11,936 bases of DNA, from contig WJKD01000288.1 in assembly GCA_014729315.1 (NCBI GenBank), positions 1 through 11,936 on the forward strand, read 5' to 3'. Source of the stretch: Promethearchaeota archaeon (GTDB lineage Archaea > Asgardarchaeota > Lokiarchaeia > Sigynarchaeales > SOKP01). Positions 7,693 to 11,936 of the stretch are shown here, piece after piece (position 1 is the stretch's first letter; each line of letters begins with the position of its first letter). Below the pieces are notes generated by a model, which saw only the letters and a program-made list of their open reading frames with translations, was not told where the DNA came from and ran no database searches. Position numbers and translations under genes: made by a program.

Positions 7693-8788
7693 AAAAGGTA
7701 AGTTAGTAATAAAAGATGTTAGAAAAGGCAAGATTTATCTTGTGCAATTGATAAGCAAAAAGGGGAAGCAGTATACAAAACCCATTTATTTTCATACCTT
7801 TCCCGATTCTATGAATGGGAAAGACTGCGAAGTTGGAATAGAAGGTGATCGAATCGTTTCAATAATAATAGATGGAGAGAAATTTACTCACCAACAGGCA
7901 GGTTCTAATAATATGCAAATAAAACAAGTTGAAATTCATGATTCATTTGATGTCAGCAAAACAATTTTACCAAACGATACAAAGCATGTTCTAAACTTTA
8001 TTAATGACATCGACAACTTTTCCTTAAAATTAAATAAAGCAGCAAGATTTGAAGAACATGAAAAAGATGCTTCAAAGAGTAAATTTGAATTCTTCAAAAA
8101 TAAAAAATATCAAATTATTCCAAATTTTGGAAATAATGAATTCGACAAAATTAGCAAGGATTACAAAAGCAACATAGCAAATTTACTCATGATCTTTGAA
8201 TCTCTGCAAATAAACTCTTATTGGCGATTGATCATTGGATTAGGAAATGAATCGGTCTATGAAACTGGAATTACACTTCATCATATCTATGGTTTTCCAT
8301 ATATCCCAGGCAGCGCAATTAAGGGGATTTTACGAAATTGGATTATTGAAAAGGAATTTAATAAATTAGAGGGAAATAAAAGTGAAGGCGCTTACCATGA
8401 TGAAGGATTTTGCCGTATCTTTGGTAGTCCTAAAGATAGTGTATTAGGAGAGCATGTCGGTTCGCTGCATTTTTTCGATGCATACCCGATTAGTGAGCCA
8501 GATGTTGAATCCGATGTAATGAATCCTCATTACAGTAAGTACTATGCAGACAAGACAAATAAAATCGCACCAGCAGATTATCATGATCCAAAACCCATTT
8601 TCTTCCTGACAGTTAAAAATGCTTCATTTGAATTTATTTTCGGAATAAAAGGGAAAGATGACAAACCTGTTCAAGGGGAAAAAATTAAGGGGAATCCTTT
8701 GGAATTGGTTCAGGAATGGCTACCAAAAGCGTTATCCGAACACGGTATCGGCGCCAAAACTGCCGTTGGTTATGGCTACATGGGATAG
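7685..8788 (+). CDS. cmr6: Type III-B RAMP protein Cmr6 with N-terminal extension
   Basis: Cmr6 is the Cas7-like RAMP subunit that caps the complex next to Cmr1. From ATG 7685 the product is 367 aa. The core motifs are in the second half: LIIGLGNESVYETG, then YGFPYIPGSAIKGILR at residues 202-217, CRIFGS, and a C-terminal glycine loop GIGAKTAVGYGYM. About 180 residues precede this core. The first 75 or so are rich in alternating charged and hydrophobic residues with a KGKLVIKDVRKGKIYLVQ start, which looks like a small beta-barrel, perhaps OB or TRAM-like. The next stretch (about 80-160) is charged and may be helical. It overlaps cmr5 by 8 bp, is the last gene of the operon, and is followed 15 bp later by a terminator hairpin. 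Confidence 0.92.
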   Translation: MIKKGKLVIKDVRKGKIYLVQLISKKGKQYTKPIYFHTFPDSMNGKDCEVGIEGDRIVSIIIDGEKFTHQQAGSNNMQIKQVEIHDSFDVSKTILPNDTKHVLNFINDIDNFSLKLNKAARFEEHEKDASKSKFEFFKNKKYQIIPNFGNNEFDKISKDYKSNIANLLMIFESLQINSYWRLIIGLGNESVYETGITLHHIYGFPYIPGSAIKGILRNWIIEKEFNKLEGNKSEGAYHDEGFCRIFGSPKDSVLGEHVGSLHFFDAYPISEPDVESDVMNPHYSKYYADKTNKIAPADYHDPKPIFFLTVKNASFEFIFGIKGKDDKPVQGEKIKGNPLELVQEWLPKALSEHGIGAKTAVGYGYMG

Positions 8789-8803
8789 CAATTTCTAATG
8801 AAC

Positions 8804-8841
8804 AAAAAGCCACAAATATTTAAAATTTGTGGCTTTTTTTT
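8804..8841 (+). terminator. Intrinsic terminator of the Cmr operon
   Basis: A perfect 14-bp inverted repeat (8804-8817 with 8825-8838) encloses a 7-nt loop ATTTAAA. Its GC-containing core is GCCACAAAT / ATTTGTGGC. The downstream arm runs into eight T residues. Because the upstream arm begins with five A, the structure could also work on the opposite strand. It ends the AT-rich operon and sits just 20 bp before the next gene. Confidence 0.9.
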
Positions 8842-8861
8842 ATATTAAAAGGAGCTTAATT

Positions 8862-9551
8862 ATGTCTCTCTCTCAAAACCTCCAAAACAAATCCCTCCGC
8901 ACTGAATTCAAAATTCGCGGGCTGGATCCGTTTGAGGTGATTGATGCATCGCCGGAGGATGTTGAATTGGAGAATCGTAAACTGGAGCGGCTGCTAAAAT
9001 GGGTGCTGGCATATTCGGAGCTTGGCAGCCGGAAGGAAATGGAAAAACGCGGGTACGAATTGCCGCCGTTTGATTATGATATCGATCCGGATGTGGATTG
9101 GCTGCGGTTTGAACGGTGGATGAACGGTGAAAAAATCCGGGGCACATACCGGGAGCAAATGGGATCGCTGAAGGAGTTTGCGTCACCGGATTCAATCCCG
9201 GAGGAGGAGATCGAGGCGGCTGCGCAAAAATTGCTGGGTAAATTTCATGCAATTCATGTGGAAGTCGATTTTGCGGACGAGGTTCCCCCGCGATTACTGT
9301 ATGAATATTTATGGGATATTCTGGACGATGAATCGGAATACGTTGGTATTGGGGGCTGGCATATTGATGCGTGCAGCGGATTTTGTCCCGAATGCATCCG
9401 GCGCCCGTGGTGCGATGTTGGCGGATGTTGGGATGAAGATGAGACTGCCGGCAAAATGGTGCTGCCGGCTCAGGTCCGGCGATATGTTTCTCCCAGTCCG
9501 GTGTCACTGCAAATTTTGAAGAAGAATGAAAAGAAGTATGATATTGAATAA
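8862..9551 (+). CDS. Uncharacterised acidic protein with a C-terminal Cys cluster
   Basis: I do not recognise this 229-aa protein. The start at 8862 has AAAAGGAG seven bases upstream; an earlier in-frame start would lie inside the terminator hairpin. The protein is acidic and looks soluble, with no signal peptide or membrane segment. The first 140 residues are probably helical, with an aspartate-rich patch (FDYDIDPDVDWLRFE) near the middle. The notable part is residues 171-189, with cysteines at 171, 175, 178, 184 and 189 (C-x3-C-x2-C-x5-C-x4-C), which could bind zinc or an Fe-S cluster. GC is much higher than in the Cmr operon and matches the genes that follow. It starts right after the Cmr terminator and is 14 bp from the next gene, so it is probably the first gene of a CARF-effector operon. 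Function unknown. Confidence 0.75.
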   Translation: MSLSQNLQNKSLRTEFKIRGLDPFEVIDASPEDVELENRKLERLLKWVLAYSELGSRKEMEKRGYELPPFDYDIDPDVDWLRFERWMNGEKIRGTYREQMGSLKEFASPDSIPEEEIEAAAQKLLGKFHAIHVEVDFADEVPPRLLYEYLWDILDDESEYVGIGGWHIDACSGFCPECIRRPWCDVGGCWDEDETAGKMVLPAQVRRYVSPSPVSLQILKKNEKKYDIE

Positions 9552-9565
9552 AAAGGAAAAAGCGT

Positions 9566-9961
9566 ATGTTAATAAACCTATCCAATCATCCGGTTGACTC
9601 GTGGAGTGAAAGCCAACGGGAGGCGGGAATTCAGCAGTTCGGCGCTGTGGTGGATGAACCGTTCCCGGAAATCCCGCCGGAGCTTGAGCTGGATGAAATA
9701 TCCAAAATGGCGGAAAATTACGTTGAAAAATGTACACAGATGATCAAAGAGGAAAGTGCACGAAATCCTGATTCAAAAAATGCCGTTCACGTGATGGGTG
9801 AAATGACTTTTGTCTATCAATTCGTGCAGAAGATCTCTGAGCAGGGCATCGAATGTCTGGCTGCCACGAGTCGGAGAATCGTTGTCGAAGAAAATAACGG
9901 CACAAAAGTGAGCCGGTTTGAATTTGTGCGGTTTCGGGCGTATACGGAAGAATTGTATTAG
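9566..9961 (+). CDS. Small conserved-looking protein next to CARF genes; ring-nuclease-like candidate
   Basis: This 131-aa protein begins with INLSNHPVDSWSESQREAG, then a VVDEPFPEIPPE segment, a helix, a strand with HVMGEMTFVYQFVQKI, and a final ECLAATSRRIVVEE. The alternation of strand, helix and strand fits a compact Rossmann-like fold. From memory it resembles a family of small proteins annotated near type III CRISPR loci, in the style of the Csx15, Csx16 and Csx20 candidate ring nucleases, but I cannot confirm which. A role in degrading or binding cyclic oligoadenylate is therefore an inference from context and size. The ATG has AAAAGGA about seven bases upstream. It sits 14 bp after the Cys-rich gene and 14 bp before the membrane CARF gene. 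Confidence 0.7.
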   Translation: MLINLSNHPVDSWSESQREAGIQQFGAVVDEPFPEIPPELELDEISKMAENYVEKCTQMIKEESARNPDSKNAVHVMGEMTFVYQFVQKISEQGIECLAATSRRIVVEENNGTKVSRFEFVRFRAYTEELY

Positions 9962-9975
9962 CAGGAGGATCATCC

Positions 9976-11103
9976 ATGAAAAAATTTTTGAGACAGTTGC
10001 TCGTTTTATCACCCTTGTTATTGGTGATCTGCGTCGCAGTTTTAAAATGGCAGTTTCGATCATACACTGTGGCGATTCTTTTCATCGGTAGCGCCGTGTG
10101 TTTTGTAACAGGATTAGTCTGCGTACTTGTCGCCAGAGCTCGATTCAAATCCGAATTTAAGTCGCTGGCAGCGACTGTGGTTAGCTTGTTATCAATGCAG
10201 AAGTTTTTCGGATTTTCACTGGTCATTACTGCATTGCTGGCATTTACTTGGTTCATGGACTATGTGCGGGAGATTCCATTTCCAGGAGAATTGTCGGAGC
10301 TGGCAGTAGCGGGAGCGGTATTTTCGGCGTCGCTATTGTTCATGGTATCCGCAATCGTCATTTATTTCGAGAAACAGAAAGCAGATCAATTGGATTCTTT
10401 TGCTTCGATCACACCAGTGAAAACTCCGCATTTAATTATTATGCTGAGCAAGATGCAGCTCTCAGAAGAGTTTGAAAAATTTAAAGAACTAATCCCAAAG
10501 ATTCAACGTTCGCCTGATTTTTTTCAAAAGAATTTCCCCAAATTGGCAAATTATAAATCGCGAGATCAGTTGGAGGAAATTGATAAGGATTATGGCGAAC
10601 CGCTGGCTCCCTTTATTAAATTCATCCTGAAATCCAAACTTTATCCGCCGGTGCTTGCAATCTTTCATCATCTAGAGAAACTGGAACACCTCTGGATATT
10701 GGTTACCGAGGACGCGGGGAAAACAACCTTACCGGTTTTTAAACAAATTCTAAAGACGTTATTTAACTGGAAAGATTATGAGATAATTCCCGTCGCTGAT
10801 CCGGATGATATAAACTCCGTGAGCCGGGTTGTGGATACTGTCTATACACGCGCAGAGGCTTCATTCAAACTGGATGAGCACGATGTAACGGCGGACATTA
10901 CCGGTGGCACCGCCGCAATGACTGCCGGCGTTATCCTCGCATGTGTTCGGAGAATGCGACGGGTGCAATATCTACGGCAGAGTGACTTCACGCTCAGGTC
11001 GATCGACGTCACCGTCCGCAGCATCCCCAGGCTGTTCGATGAGTTGATCGATAAGCTGGAAGAAATTCGATTAAAAAATGATGAGGACAATAAAAAATCA
11101 TGA
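9976..11103 (+). CDS. Membrane-anchored CARF protein with four predicted transmembrane helices
   Basis: This 375-aa protein has an N-terminal membrane part and a C-terminal CARF domain. Hydrophobic segments lie at about 8-23, 31-53, 77-94 and 109-131. The positive loop RARFKSEFK after the second helix and the acidic loop between the third and fourth put both termini in the cytoplasm. The CARF part runs from about 145 to 355: strand PHLIIMLS, a helical insert, strand EHLWILVTED, strand YEIIPVADP, and DITGGTAAMTAG at 307-318 with the TGGT ligand loop. Known membrane CARF effectors such as Cam1 respond to cA4 by disturbing the membrane, but Cam1 has one helix, so this architecture differs. No nuclease or HEPN motif is present. 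AGGAGG lies seven bases upstream. Its stop overlaps the start of the next CARF nuclease (ATGA). Effector function is inferred. Confidence 0.85.
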   Translation: MKKFLRQLLVLSPLLLVICVAVLKWQFRSYTVAILFIGSAVCFVTGLVCVLVARARFKSEFKSLAATVVSLLSMQKFFGFSLVITALLAFTWFMDYVREIPFPGELSELAVAGAVFSASLLFMVSAIVIYFEKQKADQLDSFASITPVKTPHLIIMLSKMQLSEEFEKFKELIPKIQRSPDFFQKNFPKLANYKSRDQLEEIDKDYGEPLAPFIKFILKSKLYPPVLAIFHHLEKLEHLWILVTEDAGKTTLPVFKQILKTLFNWKDYEIIPVADPDDINSVSRVVDTVYTRAEASFKLDEHDVTADITGGTAAMTAGVILACVRRMRRVQYLRQSDFTLRSIDVTVRSIPRLFDELIDKLEEIRLKNDEDNKKS

Positions 11104-11936
11104 AAACCCTTGTGTGTCTTGTCTCGCGCCAGGTCATGGCAAATTTGATACCTATCCTGACATTTAATATCGAAAAGATTGAATTGCTCTACACAAAAGA
11201 AGAAAAGCGATCCCATGAAAATTTGAAACGGGTGCTCGCGAACACCGGGCTCGGTTTTCATGTTAATGAACACCTGATCGATGCATACAATTTTGAAGGC
11301 ATTCAGGAAAAATGTGAAGAACTGATAAATGAGAATAATGATATTTTACTGAACACAACAGGTGGTACAAAAGTGATGGCGTTCGCCGGATTTTCCGTAT
11401 TCACGAAGCATAAGAAAAAAATATTTTACCTGGATTCATACAATAATAAAATAATACGCTTTAATCCCTATTCAGTCGAAGAACACCGGGTGAAAATTTC
11501 GCTGGACATTATGTTGGCTGCGCATGGATATCGCATTATCGAAAATCAGATCCATGAAGATATGCTGACCCGAAAGCCGCTGGTCGATTTTTTACGTCGC
11601 TTTTATCACCAGGTCGCGCCCACGCTGGCGCAATACCGTCGATTTGTATTTGATAAAAATTATAATTTCGCGCCGCTTTCAGTACCCGATTTAGGCTTTG
11701 AGATTAATCCTCTGGGACAGAGTAAAATGAAAGTACGGTTCATTAATAGTTACATAGAGCTTAAGGACCCGCGTTATCTGGATGGATTCTGGCTGGAAGA
11801 GCTTGTTTACTGGCTGATCCGAAACAAAGGCTGGGATGATATCCGTGTGGGCGTGTCCCTGGCGTATGAAGGGAGTGAGCAGGAAGCCGATCCGCTCAAT
11901 GAAATCGATGTAATGGGGATAAAGAATGGCAAGCTC
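11100..11936 (+). CDS. Second CARF-domain nuclease, Card1/Can2-like, 3'-truncated by the window
   Basis: The ATG at 11100 overlaps the preceding TGA in an ATGA junction, and the frame stays open to the last base (279 codons). The N-terminal CARF domain starts at once with the strand KTLVCLVSRQ, and the ligand loop is LLNTTGGTKVMAF with T87-G88-G89-T90. A linker region follows. Then the nuclease domain begins with WLEELVYWLI (E234) and NEIDVMGIKNGKL (D270). By comparison with the embedded nuclease earlier in the window, the E-x-K pair should fall at about residues 284-286, a few codons past the right edge. Its CARF half resembles Card1 more closely than the gene inside the cmr operon does (canonical TGGTK). 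Expected activity is cyclic-oligoadenylate-dependent cleavage of DNA or RNA. It is cotranscribed with the membrane CARF gene. Confidence 0.87.
   Translation, partial: MKTLVCLVSRQVMANLIPILTFNIEKIELLYTKEEKRSHENLKRVLANTGLGFHVNEHLIDAYNFEGIQEKCEELINENNDILLNTTGGTKVMAFAGFSVFTKHKKKIFYLDSYNNKIIRFNPYSVEEHRVKISLDIMLAAHGYRIIENQIHEDMLTRKPLVDFLRRFYHQVAPTLAQYRRFVFDKNYNFAPLSVPDLGFEINPLGQSKMKVRFINSYIELKDPRYLDGFWLEELVYWLIRNKGWDDIRVGVSLAYEGSEQEADPLNEIDVMGIKNGKL

Noticed and set aside
8829..8861. Earlier start of the Cys-rich protein
   Set aside because: It would begin within the terminator hairpin and has no ribosome site; ATG 8862 has AAAAGGAG at the right distance.
9372..9431. C-x3-C-x2-C read as a radical SAM motif
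   Set aside because: The motif is near the C-terminus of a 229-aa protein, too short and misplaced for a radical SAM barrel; two more cysteines follow closely, fitting a metal knuckle better.
8908..9585. 225-aa proline-rich minus-strand frame over the Cys-rich gene
   Set aside because: Proline/arginine-rich low-information sequence, the mirror image of a GC-rich gene with its own good start.
9744..10256. 170-aa reading frame on the minus strand over the 131-aa and membrane CARF genes
   Set aside because: It crosses two supported genes in antisense and shows no domain or ribosome-site evidence.

Overview
The window is the effector part of a type III-B (Cmr) CRISPR-Cas locus. All genes are on the + strand. 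It appears to belong to a bacterium: every start I chose is ATG, and most have a strong AGGAGG-type Shine-Dalgarno at normal spacing, with very short or overlapping gene junctions. Strong Shine-Dalgarno use argues mildly against a typical Bacteroidota host. I cannot name the organism. No CRISPR array, cas1, cas2, cas6 or leader is visible.

Layout. (1) Positions 1-852 are the 3' part of a CARF protein of the NE0113 family, cut by the left window edge. (2) Positions 853-965 are a short intergenic space with a candidate promoter. (3) Positions 966-8788 are a tight, AT-rich operon: cmr1, cmr2/cas10, cmr3, a CARF plus PD-(D/E)xK nuclease gene resembling Card1/Can2, cmr4, cmr5, cmr6. It ends in a perfect 14-bp hairpin followed by T residues. 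(4) Positions 8862-11936 are a second, more GC-rich cluster: a Cys-rich unknown protein, a 131-aa unknown protein, a four-helix membrane protein with a cytoplasmic CARF domain, and a second Card1/Can2-like CARF nuclease cut by the right edge.

How it would work (inference from family knowledge). Cmr1-6 with a crRNA would bind target RNA. Cmr4 keeps the aspartate used for RNA cleavage. Cas10 keeps the GGDD palm motif for cyclic oligoadenylate (cOA) synthesis but lacks the N-terminal HD nuclease, so interference probably depends on cOA signalling. The candidate receivers here are two CARF nucleases and one membrane CARF protein. The NE0113-family protein, and more speculatively the 131-aa protein, could degrade or sense the signal.

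The most unusual elements are the 4-TM CARF protein, translationally coupled to a CARF nuclease, the nuclease gene embedded between cmr3 and cmr4, and the two unassigned small genes beside them. Base composition differs sharply between the Cmr operon (AT-rich) and both flanks, which suggests a modular assembly.
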